Positions 30,145 to 39,483 of a DNA stretch of 64,000 nt are shown here, piece by piece; positions within the stretch are counted from its first letter, which is position 1; each line of letters begins with the position of its first letter. The translations under genes were made by a program, and so were the position numbers. The stretch comes from Gammaproteobacteria bacterium (GTDB taxonomy: Bacteria; Pseudomonadota; Gammaproteobacteria; Burkholderiales; Burkholderiaceae_C). The DNA lies in the NCBI GenBank assembly GCA_018815325.1, contig JAHIYE010000001.1:1-64000 (forward strand), in the 5' to 3' direction. The notes under the pieces were generated by a model, which did not search any database, had not been told where the DNA came from, and was given only the letters and a program-made list of their open reading frames with translations.

Positions 30145-30660
30145 TCACTCGTTCCAGATGCTGCGTGTGAGACGCGCAACACGGCCAGCTTCGCGCTTCT
30201 CAACGGCAACGACGCGGCGCGCCGTCGTGCTGACTACGGAGTCGTCTTCGACTCGTGATGCAGCAGCCCGGATGTCGGCCATCACACGTGCATCCGTGCT
30301 GGCATAGGCCCACATGCGCTCATCGGCACGTGCCTGGGCGCGACGCTGAACGAAACCGTCCAGCTTCTTCATCACGTTAGCGGAGAGATTGCGGGCAGAA
30401 CCGGCAAGCAAGGCCATCGCAGCAAATCCCACTGCCCACATTACGATCCAGGCAACAAACAGTTGGCCATCAGCCCAGGTTTCCACCAGCTGGTCGGCAA
30501 CCACCACGAGGGCAGCAACCATCGCTGCCAGCAGCATGGAGGCCAGGCCGCGGGTGCTGTTAAAGCCTTTGCCCAGCTGCTGCGCAGCGGCAACGACGGA
30601 CTCTGCACGGGACACACCGGGGTGCTGGGCAGGGAATTGGGGGTGAACAAAGCTGGTCAT
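30145..30660 (-). CDS. putative membrane protein, two helices
   Basis: 171 residues. A polar start (MTSFVHPQFPAQHPGVSRAE) precedes two adjacent membrane segments, LASMLLAAMVAALVVVADQL and FVAWIVMWAVGFAAMALLAG, then a charged helical tail (DGFVQRRAQARADERMWAYA) with many Arg and Ala residues. Both tails are probably cytoplasmic. I recognise no named domain. It is convergent with pckG across the terminator, and its own promoter region faces the LysR gene at 30801. Confidence 0.7.
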   Translation of the reverse strand: MTSFVHPQFPAQHPGVSRAESVVAAAQQLGKGFNSTRGLASMLLAAMVAALVVVADQLVETWADGQLFVAWIVMWAVGFAAMALLAGSARNLSANVMKKLDGFVQRRAQARADERMWAYASTDARVMADIRAAASRVEDDSVVSTTARRVVAVEKREAGRVARLTRSIWNE

Positions 30661-30800
30661 GGTGTATTTCCTTTAAATCTCTGGCGCGCTGAATCCGCGC
30701 ATTGGGGTGATATTAGGGTTATCCCGAGTGTTATTCAACTTTATATTGGTAATGAGATATATTCATGCTGGTGATGTATTGACATGCCGGAACCTCTCCC

Positions 30801-31748
30801 ATGAATCCACTCAATTTCCGCACCTTTGACCTCAACCTGCTGCGCGTCTTCAACGAAGTCATGACCGAGCGCAGCCTGACCCGGGCCGCGCACAACCTGT
30901 CACTGACCCAGCCCGCCGTGAGCAATGCGCTGCGCCGCCTGCGCGAAACGCTGGGCGACGACCTGCTGCGCCGCAGCGGGCAGGGCTTGGCACCCACGGC
31001 GAGGGCCCTGGCCATCTGGCCCTCGGTACAGGAGGCCCTGCGCCAGTTGCAGGAGTCGCTGGCACCGGACGACTTCGTGCCTGCCAAAGCCAACACCACC
31101 TTTGTGCTGGCCATGGCCGATGCCACCGCCGCCGAGCTGATTCCGGGCCTGATCGAGGTCATGGACCGCGATGCGCCGGGTATTTCCATGCGTGTCGTGC
31201 CGCTGACCACGCGCGACCCGCGGTCCCTGCTGACCGCCGAGTCGGCCGATTTCGCCATCGGCTACTTCCCCGCGGTGCTGGCTGACCTCACCGCGCGCGA
31301 ACAGGCCGGTGAGGCCGTGGCGTTTTCCCACCAGCGGCTCTACCAGGGCGAATATGTGTGCGTGATGCGGCGCGACCACCCGCTGGCCAACGAGCCACTG
31401 ACGCTGGACAGGTTCTGTGCCGCGCGCCACATGCTGGTGAGCTTCTCCGGCCGCCCGCATGGCTTCATCGACCAGGCCCTGGCCTCGCTGAACCGCAAGC
31501 GCAACGTCGTGCTCACCGTCAACCAGTTCTTCACGGCCGGCCGCGTGGTGGCCAAGTCGAACCTGCTGACCGTGCTGCCACGTCACTTCGTGAACGTGAC
31601 CGGCATCGCCGATGAGCTGGTGCTCCGTGACCTGCCCTTTGCCGTTCCCATCGTGCACGTGGACACACTGTGGCACCACCGCGTGCACCGCAGCGGCCCG
31701 CACCAGTGGCTGCGCGATGTGCTGATGCAGGTGGCACGAGGCGTGTAG
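30801..31748 (+). CDS. LysR family transcriptional regulator
   Basis: 315 residues. The N-terminal winged helix (DLNLLRVFNEVMTERSLTRA, then LSLTQPAVSNALRRLRETLG) is followed by a LysR substrate-binding domain with TFVLAMADATAAELIPGLIE. The HTH and the PRSLLTAESADFAIGYF region resemble the NodD/LeuO-like subgroup. The neighbour upstream (30145) is divergent, and the metallophosphoesterase lies 37 bases downstream; the true target cannot be read from sequence. No Shine-Dalgarno sequence is obvious before the ATG. Confidence 0.88.
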   Translation: MNPLNFRTFDLNLLRVFNEVMTERSLTRAAHNLSLTQPAVSNALRRLRETLGDDLLRRSGQGLAPTARALAIWPSVQEALRQLQESLAPDDFVPAKANTTFVLAMADATAAELIPGLIEVMDRDAPGISMRVVPLTTRDPRSLLTAESADFAIGYFPAVLADLTAREQAGEAVAFSHQRLYQGEYVCVMRRDHPLANEPLTLDRFCAARHMLVSFSGRPHGFIDQALASLNRKRNVVLTVNQFFTAGRVVAKSNLLTVLPRHFVNVTGIADELVLRDLPFAVPIVHVDTLWHHRVHRSGPHQWLRDVLMQVARGV

Positions 31749-31785
31749 CGCCAAGCCCTGAGGGTTCATCACCGACAATCGAGCC

Positions 31786-32652
31786 GTGAACATCCAGCTT
31801 CTGTCCGATCTGCACCTCGAAGCCGACCCGGGCTTTATCGCCACCCCTGCGCCAGCCGCCGATGTGCTGGTGCTCGCGGGTGATATCGGCTCCTACCAGA
31901 CTGGCTCGCTCCTGCAGGATGCTGATTTCGGTCTGGCCCGTTTCTCGCCCAGGCACGGCTGGCCCGTGCCCGTTCTCATGGTGGCGGGCAACCACGAATA
32001 CGACGGCATGGACTTCGACATCGCCCATGCCCGCCTGCAGGAATGTTGTGAGCGCCTGGGCATCACCCTGCTGGAGCGTCAGGTCATCACCGGCTCTGCG
32101 CTCAGCGGCCAAACGGGCATCGCGGAAGAAGACGACATCCGCTTTGTCGGCACCACCCTGTGGAGCGACTTTGACTCCCTCAACCCGGCCATGCCGCCCG
32201 GCGGCTCACTCACCGCCATGCTGAAGGCGCGCGACAAGGCCTTTCGTGCGGCCAACTTCTACCTGCGAAAAACCGGCGGCACGCGCCATGGTCAACCCAT
32301 GCTCGCAGCCGAGATACGGGAGCAGTCGCTCTTGTGCCAGCAGTGGCTGCGCGACGCGCTAGCCGAACCCTTTGCCGGCACCACCGTGGTCGTGACCCAC
32401 TTTGCACCCAGCCTGCAAAGCGCTGACCCGCGCTATGGTCTGTCACCCGGCACCGCCGGCTTTTGCAACGCGCTCGACAACTTGTTGCCGCACGCCAGCC
32501 TGTGGCTGCATGGCCACCTGCACGCACCGAGCGACTATGTGAAAGACGGCTGCCGCGTGGTCTCCAACCCCCTGGGCTATGCGCGCAAGGGCGAGCAGGC
32601 TGGCTTCAGGCCGGGCCTGTGTGTTGAGGCCAAACCCGCCGCCCGGCCTTGA
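31786..32652 (+). CDS. calcineurin-like metallophosphoesterase
   Basis: 288 residues with a GTG start at 31786. Metal-site motifs in order: LLSDLHLEADPG (D-x-H), DVLVLAGDIGSY (GDx), MVAGNHEYDGM (GNHE), TTVVVTHFAPSLQS (VTH) and LWLHGHLHAPSDY (GHxH). All metal ligands are present, so it should be an active phosphatase or nuclease with two metals; no signal peptide, thus cytoplasmic. It lies between the LysR gene and the universal stress gene in the same direction. Substrate not predictable. Confidence 0.87.
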   Translation: MNIQLLSDLHLEADPGFIATPAPAADVLVLAGDIGSYQTGSLLQDADFGLARFSPRHGWPVPVLMVAGNHEYDGMDFDIAHARLQECCERLGITLLERQVITGSALSGQTGIAEEDDIRFVGTTLWSDFDSLNPAMPPGGSLTAMLKARDKAFRAANFYLRKTGGTRHGQPMLAAEIREQSLLCQQWLRDALAEPFAGTTVVVTHFAPSLQSADPRYGLSPGTAGFCNALDNLLPHASLWLHGHLHAPSDYVKDGCRVVSNPLGYARKGEQAGFRPGLCVEAKPAARP

Positions 32653-32731
32653 AATCCCCTGATTTTTGATGCGGGTCAATGCGCCGCCTGCGCCAGCGGA
32701 TAAACTGGCGCTTTATAAAAGAGGAGCCTCC

Positions 32732-33154
32732 ATGAAAATTCTTCTCGCCGTTGACGGCAGCAGCTACACCAAAAAAATGCTGGCTTACCTGACCACGCAT
32801 GACGAGTTGTTCAGCGCCAACAACGACTACACCGTGTTCACCGCCCAGTCGGCGCTGCCCCCGCGCGCACGTGCTGCGGTCGGCAAGGAGATCGTGGATG
32901 CTTACTACAAGGATGAAGCCGAGAAGGTGATGGCACCCGTCTCCAAGTTTCTGGTGCGCCATGGTATCGACGCCAAGAGCAGCTGGAAAGTCGGCCCCGC
33001 CGGCGAAGCCATTGCCAAGGCCGCCGCCTCGGGCAAGTTCGACCTCATCATCATGGGCTCACACGGTCACAGCTCGCTGGGCAATCTGGTCATGGGCTCA
33101 GTCGCCACCCAGGTGCTGGCACACTGCAAGACGCCTGTCCTGCTGGTCCGCTAA
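32732..33154 (+). CDS. universal stress protein (UspA family)
   Basis: 140 residues from the ATG at 32732, with GGAG just upstream. It begins MKILLAVDGSSYTKKMLAYL and carries the ATP-binding signature GSHGHSSLGNLVMGSVA followed by LAHCKTPVLLVR, so it is probably an ATP-binding USP. Such proteins help cells survive starvation and stress; the molecular partner is unknown. It is followed at once by a terminator-like hairpin (33163). Confidence 0.93.
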   Translation: MKILLAVDGSSYTKKMLAYLTTHDELFSANNDYTVFTAQSALPPRARAAVGKEIVDAYYKDEAEKVMAPVSKFLVRHGIDAKSSWKVGPAGEAIAKAAASGKFDLIIMGSHGHSSLGNLVMGSVATQVLAHCKTPVLLVR

Positions 33155-33162
33155 ATCCCTGA

Positions 33163-33189
33163 GGCGCTATTGTTTCAATAGCGCCTTTT
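33163..33189 (+). terminator. terminator of the usp gene, formed by a repeat core
   Basis: Stem GGCGCTATTG with its perfect complement, 3-base loop TTT and a TTTT tail, eight bases after the usp stop. Its centre is the 17-bp core GCTATTGTTTCAATAGC (33166-33182), so a member of the repeat family seems to serve as the terminator. Confidence 0.8.
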
Positions 33190-33232
33190 CAATTTCATCA
33201 AGGGCTAGCGGCAGATTTTCTGAAAATAGCCA
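33166..33232 (+). repeat. dispersed repeat, near full-length copy 4
   Basis: The 17-bp core is followed by an AAGGGCTAGCGGCAGATTTTC tail that matches copies at 43016, 46486 and 47810 (AAGGGCTAGAGCC or similar, then a T-rich end). Confidence 0.65.
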
Positions 33233-33292
33233 GACTTGCCGCGATCCCTCAGCCGCTTTTTGCGCCTGCTTCCTTCGCCCCCTGGAGACTCC

Positions 33293-33715
33293 ATGTCCGC
33301 GCTTTCCCCCTTCCACCTTGCCATTCCGGTGACCTCACTGGCCAATGCACGCGCCTTTTATGGTGATCTGCTGGGCTGCCCCGAGGGACGCTCGTCTGAG
33401 GACTGGGTGGACTTCAACTTTTTCGGCCACCAGGTCGTGGCCCATCTGGCACCCAGCGAGGCTGGCCACCGCAACACCAGCGCCGTGGATGGGGACAACG
33501 TGCCGGTGCGCCACTTCGGCATGGTGCTCACCATGGCCGACTGGGACAAGATGGCCGAGAAGCTGCGTGCCGCCGGCACCCAGTTCATTATCGAGCCGCA
33601 CATCCGCTTCAAGGGTCAGGTTGGCGAGCAGGCCACCATGTTCTTTCTGGATCCGTGCGGCAATGCGGTGGAGTTCAAGGCCTTTGCCGACCCCTCGCGC
33701 CTGTTTGCCAAGTAA
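33293..33715 (+). CDS. VOC family (glyoxalase/dioxygenase-like) protein
   Basis: 140 residues from the ATG at 33293 (GGAG upstream). One VOC module: FHLAIPVTSLANARAFYGDL at the start with a metal-type His, HFGMVLTMADWDKMAEKL in the middle, and MFFLDPCGNAVEFKAFADPS with the second-half Glu. Family members are metal enzymes such as glyoxalase I, dioxygenases or antibiotic-resistance proteins; which applies here is not clear. It stands alone after the usp gene. Confidence 0.82.
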   Translation: MSALSPFHLAIPVTSLANARAFYGDLLGCPEGRSSEDWVDFNFFGHQVVAHLAPSEAGHRNTSAVDGDNVPVRHFGMVLTMADWDKMAEKLRAAGTQFIIEPHIRFKGQVGEQATMFFLDPCGNAVEFKAFADPSRLFAK

Positions 33716-33760
33716 ACAGGCCCCCTGCTGACGGCACGCGTGTGCTGTCAGCATCCCACA

Positions 33761-34609
33761 CTACTTGATCAGCACCACCGGCTTGGGCGGTGGCTCGCTT
33801 TGCGCCACGGTCTTGCCCATCCACTGCCCCAGCTCTTCCCACATCTGGCGCATCTCGACATTGAGGGGGGTGCGCGTGGCATTGGGCAACTCGATGGTGA
33901 CCACAGGCATGCCCTTGTAGACACCCCCGAAGTTACCCAGCGAGCCGGGAAACACGCCCACCTGGTTCAGCTCCAGGCGCCCGAGCTTGCTCGGCGGGCG
34001 CACCGGGCCATCAAAGTCCAGCACACCATAGGGCGCGTGAATACTGACGATCAGGTTGGGCTTGAAGCGCTGGATCTCCTGGTACAGGAACTTGGTCTCC
34101 GGCTCGCTCAGCGACGTCGGGCCGGGCCAGCGGCGCGGGTCCTTGCGGGTGCGGTGCTCCCAGTAGATCACCGACTCCTTTTCCCAGTTGGGTGTCGGAA
34201 AGTTGCGATTCAGGTCCACGCCATTGGCGTTCATGCGGCGCGAAGGCCGGCTGAACAAACCGTCCGGGTTGAGCCCCGGCACAAAGCGCCAGTGGGTCTG
34301 CTGGGGTTCGGCTTGCGCCATGTTGATCCAGTGCAGCGTCATCGACGCCGATGACAACTCGTCGCCATGAATGCCGCCCACCACCAGCACCCGCCACTTC
34401 ACATGGGCCGGCTTGACCTCACTGGTGTAGATGGTGCGTCCCTTGACGCTGCGCGCATCGCTGGGCTGCAGTTGGGCTCCGTTACACAGCGCCCGGCTTA
34501 CGTTCGGTAAACGGGCATAGAACTCGTCGCACGGCCGGGCTACGGCTTGCGCACTGGCCGCCACCATGAGCGAAGTGGCCCACACGGCCAAAGGTTTGCT
34601 GAAGTGCAT
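33761..34609 (-). CDS. M14 family zinc carboxypeptidase/amidase, exported
   Basis: 282 residues with a signal peptide (ATSLMVAASAQA). Zinc ligands: His 81 and Glu 84 in GGIHGDELSS, plus a later His in IVSIHAPYG. The substrate-binding Arg/Asn lie in GVDLNRNFPTPNW and the catalytic Glu in VTIELPNATRTPL. Length and the DLNRNFPT motif fit the MpaA/murein tripeptide amidase side of the family, so release of D-Ala or DAP-containing peptides from cell-wall fragments is plausible. It is convergent with the VOC gene. Role inferred. Confidence 0.83.
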   Translation of the reverse strand: MHFSKPLAVWATSLMVAASAQAVARPCDEFYARLPNVSRALCNGAQLQPSDARSVKGRTIYTSEVKPAHVKWRVLVVGGIHGDELSSASMTLHWINMAQAEPQQTHWRFVPGLNPDGLFSRPSRRMNANGVDLNRNFPTPNWEKESVIYWEHRTRKDPRRWPGPTSLSEPETKFLYQEIQRFKPNLIVSIHAPYGVLDFDGPVRPPSKLGRLELNQVGVFPGSLGNFGGVYKGMPVVTIELPNATRTPLNVEMRQMWEELGQWMGKTVAQSEPPPKPVVLIK

Positions 34610-34619
34610 GGCAGGTATT

Positions 34620-35948
34620 TTATGCCCCAGCCAGCGGCGAAGCCAGTGGCAACTCCACCCAGAAGGTGCAACCTGCGCCCTCCACTGATTCGACCCCGAT
34701 CGTGCCGCCCATCAATTCGATCAGATTCCTGGAAATCACCAGGCCGATACCGGTCCCCTGCACGACGCCCATTTCGGCGCCCATCCGGTTGAAGGCCTGA
34801 AACAGGCTCCCCATGCGCTCGGCCGCAATGCCTGGCCCGGTATCCGTAATGGCGATGCGATAACGCCCGCGGGGCTGAATGTCGCCACGCATTGAAACGC
34901 GCCCGCCCGGGTGGTTGTACTTGACCGCATTGGACAGCAGATTGAGCAACACCTGCTGCAGGCGCAAGCGATCTGCATGCACCACAACCCGGGTCTGAGG
35001 TATCTCCAGCACGAGGCCCTGCTCCAGCGCCAGGGGCTCAATGAACCGCTGGCAATCGGCCAGGACCTCCGCCAGTCCAACATCCTCAATGTTCATTTCC
35101 ACGCGGCCAGCCTCGATACGGGCCAGGTCCAGAATGTCATTGACCAGGGCCAGCAGATGGCGTCCCGCCTTCTCGATCTCGGCCGCGTTATCGCGCGCCT
35201 CCGGGTTGATCTGCTTGTCCAGCACCACCAGCTGGGCGTAACCCAACACCACATTGAGGGGTGTGCGCATCTCGTGGCTCATGCTGGACAGGAAAACGGA
35301 TTTCGCCGCATTGGCCGCCTCCGCCGCCTCCGACAGGCGCTTGAACTGCAGGCGCGCACCGACCATCTCCCGGAAGAACAGGGCCATGCGACGGGCCGCA
35401 ATGATGCACGCCGGCATATAGACGGCCACAATCAGCATCACCAGGTCCGGACTGATCACGAGCCGCTGATAGGCGCCCACCAGCATGGCTACATTGATCG
35501 GCATCGTCATGGCGATATAGGCCGGCAAAGCGGGCATATTCGGGAACAGGCTGAACGCCGTGATCGCCAGCAGGATCAGGAAAATCACGGTGCGCAATTC
35601 CAGCGACATGTCCATCACGGGCAAGGCCAGTGCGCCCCAGAGCATCCCGTTCAGCACCGTGAAGGTCAGGTAGGCCCGCTCCCACTGCCTGGATTGCGCC
35701 AGGCTTCGCTTTTGGCGGCTGAACCTCCACCCCAAAAACATCCGGAACAGTGTCAAGGAAAAAATGCCGGCCCACCAGCCCAGCGCTTGCTCGCGCGGAA
35801 CGGCATCCCGGATAAACCAGCCAATCAGTGAGGCACTGACCAGCGTCAGCAGCAGCGAATACCGGTTGAAGTAAAAAAGCGTGCTGATCCGCTCACGGCG
35901 GAATTCATCAACAACCTCTTTCGACAACAATGGGTTGGGCTCTGACAT
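34620..35948 (-). CDS. membrane sensor histidine kinase (orphan)
   Basis: About 442 residues from the ATG at 35948; the frame extends to 36047 without a better start. The N-terminal half has about six membrane helices (from LLLTLVSASLIGWFI to LVMLIVAVYMPACIIAA). The kinase core shows the H-box SSMSHEMRTPLNVVLGYA, N-box LLNLLSNAVKYN, and G-boxes ITDTGPGIA and QGTGIGLVISR. No receiver domain and no adjacent response regulator, so its partner must be elsewhere. It is probably a membrane sensor without a large periplasmic domain. Convergent with nothing close; the M14 gene is 10 bases downstream on the same strand. Confidence 0.88.
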   Translation of the reverse strand: MSEPNPLLSKEVVDEFRRERISTLFYFNRYSLLLTLVSASLIGWFIRDAVPREQALGWWAGIFSLTLFRMFLGWRFSRQKRSLAQSRQWERAYLTFTVLNGMLWGALALPVMDMSLELRTVIFLILLAITAFSLFPNMPALPAYIAMTMPINVAMLVGAYQRLVISPDLVMLIVAVYMPACIIAARRMALFFREMVGARLQFKRLSEAAEAANAAKSVFLSSMSHEMRTPLNVVLGYAQLVVLDKQINPEARDNAAEIEKAGRHLLALVNDILDLARIEAGRVEMNIEDVGLAEVLADCQRFIEPLALEQGLVLEIPQTRVVVHADRLRLQQVLLNLLSNAVKYNHPGGRVSMRGDIQPRGRYRIAITDTGPGIAAERMGSLFQAFNRMGAEMGVVQGTGIGLVISRNLIELMGGTIGVESVEGAGCTFWVELPLASPLAGA

Positions 35949-36303
35949 TTGGACGGGTACGACGGACAGCAATACGTTGATGCGGTGGCTTATCCCGCAC
36001 TTTGCAGAGTGCCTGACAAATAGATACCGGACAAGCCAGGCATCCATTGCATGCGCTGCTGGCTTTCAGGTCCTGCGGGATTGGGTCTTCTTGTTTCCCT
36101 TTACCGGGACAGTTTTCACACTGCCTTGATCCGGTAACGCGTTAGATCATATTTTAGGACTTGCGCCCAGGCCCTCCGTGACGCCGGGTTTCTCCACAAG
36201 CTCTTCTGGCTGTGTGCAGGTTCGGCAATCTGCCCGGGGGGTGCATATTGGGGCTTTTCCGTTCAAAATGGCGTGGCTTTATTTACCCTTCAGAAAGTCC
36301 CCC
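35949..36303. other. intergenic region between divergent genes
   Basis: About 355 bases between the histidine-kinase start and the aldo/keto reductase start. No coding signal, repeat or clear operator was seen; it must contain both promoters but no convincing -35/-10 pair stood out. Confidence 0.5.
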
Positions 36304-37296
36304 ATGAATCGCTTGCTGCCTACCCGACACCTCGGCGCATCCCCGCTTGAAGTCACCAGCATTGGCCTCGGGTTGATGTCCCTGTCCGGCATCTACGGTG
36401 AATCGAGCGATGAGAACGGCATGGCCGTCATCCAGCACGCGCTGGACAAGGGCATCAACTTCCTCGACTCTTCCGACATGTATGGCTGGGGCCATAACGA
36501 GACCCTGGTGGGCAAGGCACTCAAAGGCCGGCGCGAGGGCGTGGTGCTGGCCAGCAAGTTTGGCCAGACACGCCTGCCCACGGGCGGCAACGGCGTGGAT
36601 GGCAGCCCCGCCTACGTGCAAAGCGCCTGCGAGGCCAGCCTCAAGCGGTTGGGGCTCGATGTGATCGACCTGTATTACGTGCACCGCATTGATCCGAATG
36701 TGCCGATCGAAGACACGGTGGGCGCCATGGCCCGGCTCATCGAGCAGGGCAAGGTCCGCGCGCTGGGGCTGTGCGAGGCCAGCCCCGCCACCATTCGCCG
36801 GGCACATGCGGTACACCCGCTGGCCGCCATCCAGACCGAGTATTCGCTGCTCTACCGCGAGCAGGCCGAAGAGACGCTCAAGACCACGCGCGAGCTGGGC
36901 ATCTCCTTCGTGGCTTATTCGCCGCTGGGGCGTAGCCTGCTCACCGGCAAGGTGCACTCGGCAGCCGAGTTTGCCAATGACCGCCGCAAGGACCACCCAC
37001 GTTTTCACGAGGGCAACTTCGAGCGCAACCAGGCGCTGATCGCCTTCATCGAAATCATGGCCAGACAAAAAAATTGCCAGCCCGGCCAGATTGCACTGGC
37101 CTGGCTGCTGGCACAGGGCGAGGACATCGTCGCCATTCCGGGCACCAAGCAGACCTCACGCATTGATGAAAACCTGGGTGCCCTGAACGTCCAGCTCAGC
37201 AAGCACGATCTGGACACCCTGTCCAAGGCCTTCCCGCCCGGCGCAGCGGCGGGTACACGCTATCCGGCTGGCGGCATGAAAGGGGTGTTTATTTGA
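36304..37296 (+). CDS. aldo/keto reductase
   Basis: 330 residues from the ATG at 36304; the frame extends upstream but the family motif starts here (RHLGASPLEVTSIGLGLMSL). TIM-barrel signatures follow: INFLDSSDMYGWGHNETLVG (catalytic Asp/Tyr), VVLASKFGQTR (Lys), DLYYVHRIDPNVPIEDTVG (His) and the NADPH-binding end IPGTKQTSRIDENLGAL. It reduces aldehydes or ketones with NADPH; close to the YajO/IolS-like class. No operon partner. Confidence 0.92.
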   Translation: MNRLLPTRHLGASPLEVTSIGLGLMSLSGIYGESSDENGMAVIQHALDKGINFLDSSDMYGWGHNETLVGKALKGRREGVVLASKFGQTRLPTGGNGVDGSPAYVQSACEASLKRLGLDVIDLYYVHRIDPNVPIEDTVGAMARLIEQGKVRALGLCEASPATIRRAHAVHPLAAIQTEYSLLYREQAEETLKTTRELGISFVAYSPLGRSLLTGKVHSAAEFANDRRKDHPRFHEGNFERNQALIAFIEIMARQKNCQPGQIALAWLLAQGEDIVAIPGTKQTSRIDENLGALNVQLSKHDLDTLSKAFPPGAAAGTRYPAGGMKGVFI

Positions 37297-37383
37297 GGCC
37301 TGACTGGGGATAAACATTCGTGCAATACTACTTGTGCGGCCAGAAAACACCCTGGGGGTAAGGTCCGGGTCTAACAAAAACAC

Positions 37384-39279
37384 ATGAAAACCCTCGACTC
37401 CTTGAAGATCAACGGCCAGTTGCCCAGCCCCAAAGGGGTTGCACTGGCCATTCTGGAGGCCTGTCGCCGCGAGAGTGTGACCACGGCCGATATCGCCCAG
37501 ATTGTGCAATCCGATCCGGCCATGTCCGGGCGCCTGATCCGGCAGGCGAATGCGGCCAACAGCGGTGGCCGCGCCATTGCCTCGGTGTTTGAGGCCGTGA
37601 ACCGCCTTGGGCTGGCCTCCGTGCGCCAGCTGGCACTTGGGTTTTCGCTGGTGGACCAGTACCAGAACGGGGCCTGCCTGGGCTTTGACTACCAGGGCTT
37701 CTGGTCACACTCGTTGGTGATGGCACTGGCCATGGAAAAATTCGGCACGCTCGGCCATGGTGGTGCGGCCCAAGAGATGTTCTGCTGCGGCCTGATGGCG
37801 CGCGTGGGCTGCCTGGGTCTGGCCACGGCTTACCCGCTGGAATACACCGGCATTCTGGCCCTGCCGCTCGCGTCGCCCGCGCTGCTCAACGAGGAGCGCA
37901 CCCGCCTGAAAACTGACCATTGCGAGCTGACCGCAGCGCTGCTGGTCGACTGGGGCCTGCCCCATGTGTTTGCCGAGGCTATTCTGTGGCACGAAACCCC
38001 GGCAGAGACAGGCTTTGCCGAAGACTCACGCCTGAATAAACTGGCCCGCCTGATCCATCTGTCCAAATGCATCGCCGACCTGTGTCTTGCGCCAGAGGCT
38101 GAACGCAGCAACCGCATCTCGGAGCTGATGCGGCTGGGCGGCGGCATCGGCCTGAACGCAGACGATTTCGGCACGCTGGTCGACGAGATTGTGGGTCAAT
38201 GGCGTGAATGGGGCTCACTGCTCAAGGTGCCTTCGTTGTCCTTGCCGGCTTTCTCCGACATGGTCACTGCACCCAAGTCCAACGACGCGGCCGACCCCAC
38301 CTCGCTGCGCATCCTGCTGGTGGAAGACGACCCCACCTCGCTCAAGATGATGACCACCCTGCTGGGCACCACGCTGGGCCACACCGTGTTCACCGCCACC
38401 AACGGGCAGGAAGCGATGGCCATGGCCGTCACGCAGATGCCGCAGATTGTGGTGACCGACTGGCGCATGCCCATCATGGACGGGCTGGAGTTGTGCCGTG
38501 CGCTGCGGGCCACCGATTGGGGGCAGACCATGTACATCATCATGCTCACGGCAGCCGACACCGAGGAAGAAGTGGCCCAGGCCTTCGAGGCCGGCGTGGA
38601 CGACTACGTCCAGAAACCCGTCAATCTGCGTGCCTTGCGTGCCCGCATGCGCGCCGCCTGGCATTACGTCAAGCTGCTGGACGCCTGGGAGCGCGACCGC
38701 GCCCAGCTCAAGCAGTTTGCGGCCGAGCTGGCCATCAGCAATCGCCGGCTGGAGCATTTCGCGCTCACCGACTCACTCACCGACCTGCCCAACCGGCGCG
38801 CCGGCCTGATGGCGCTGGACAAGGCCTGGAACGCAGCCAACCGCTCCGGCCAACCCCTGTCGGCGCTGGTCATCGATATTGACCGCTTCAAGCAAGTCAA
38901 CGACAACCACGGTCATGCCATCGGCGACATCATGCTGCAGCAGGTGGCCAAGGCCATCCTGAACGCGGCACGCAAGGGCGACAGCGTGTGCCGTCTGGGC
39001 GGAGAAGAGTTCCTGATCGTCTGTGGCAACTCCGACCCGAAGTCGGCTTTTCTGGCGGCCGAGCGGCTGCGCTTCCTCGTCAAGTCCCTGAGCTTCCGCG
39101 TCGGCACGCTGGACCTTCACACCTCGGTCAGCATTGGCGTAGCCACCCGCGAGCCCGACATGGAAGATGCTGACGCCCTGGTCCACGCCGCCGATACCGC
39201 GCTGTATGGCGCCAAGAACGCCGGCCGTGATCGCACCTGCATCGTGTCCAAAGGCGAGCTGTTGTTCCGCATGCCCTGA
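37384..39279 (+). CDS. HDOD-REC-GGDEF signalling protein (diguanylate cyclase)
   Basis: 631 residues. An HDOD domain (about 1-260: LPSPKGVALAILEACRRESV, IVQSDPAMSGRLIRQANAAN) precedes a receiver domain (about 305-425: ILLVEDDPTSLKMM, phospho-Asp in VTDWRMPIMDGLELC, Lys in YVQKPVN), a coiled linker and a GGDEF domain (about 465-620: HFALTDSLTDLPNRRAG, IDIDRFKQVNDNHGH, active site GGEEF in RLGGEEFLIV). The intact GGEEF predicts cyclic di-GMP synthesis, presumably controlled by phosphorylation of the receiver. HDOD plus REC plus GGDEF in one chain is an unusual fusion. No kinase is adjacent; one orphan kinase lies 3 kb away. Confidence 0.9.
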   Translation: MKTLDSLKINGQLPSPKGVALAILEACRRESVTTADIAQIVQSDPAMSGRLIRQANAANSGGRAIASVFEAVNRLGLASVRQLALGFSLVDQYQNGACLGFDYQGFWSHSLVMALAMEKFGTLGHGGAAQEMFCCGLMARVGCLGLATAYPLEYTGILALPLASPALLNEERTRLKTDHCELTAALLVDWGLPHVFAEAILWHETPAETGFAEDSRLNKLARLIHLSKCIADLCLAPEAERSNRISELMRLGGGIGLNADDFGTLVDEIVGQWREWGSLLKVPSLSLPAFSDMVTAPKSNDAADPTSLRILLVEDDPTSLKMMTTLLGTTLGHTVFTATNGQEAMAMAVTQMPQIVVTDWRMPIMDGLELCRALRATDWGQTMYIIMLTAADTEEEVAQAFEAGVDDYVQKPVNLRALRARMRAAWHYVKLLDAWERDRAQLKQFAAELAISNRRLEHFALTDSLTDLPNRRAGLMALDKAWNAANRSGQPLSALVIDIDRFKQVNDNHGHAIGDIMLQQVAKAILNAARKGDSVCRLGGEEFLIVCGNSDPKSAFLAAERLRFLVKSLSFRVGTLDLHTSVSIGVATREPDMEDADALVHAADTALYGAKNAGRDRTCIVSKGELLFRMP

Positions 39280-39483
39280 GGCTCTCCGGCATCTCCAGCC
39301 GGGCCTGCCGCTCCTGTCTTCCCGCCCCACCCTTTCATTTCGCACGGCCGCAAGGCAGCGGCGGCGTCATTCCGTTGCGCCATCAGCGCTATCAGCACCA
39401 TGGACTATGAAATTGACCGTGGCATGCACGGGTCAGGGCTTTCAGCATATCCTCGCCTCTTTCCCTCATGAAAGAAGCGCCCC

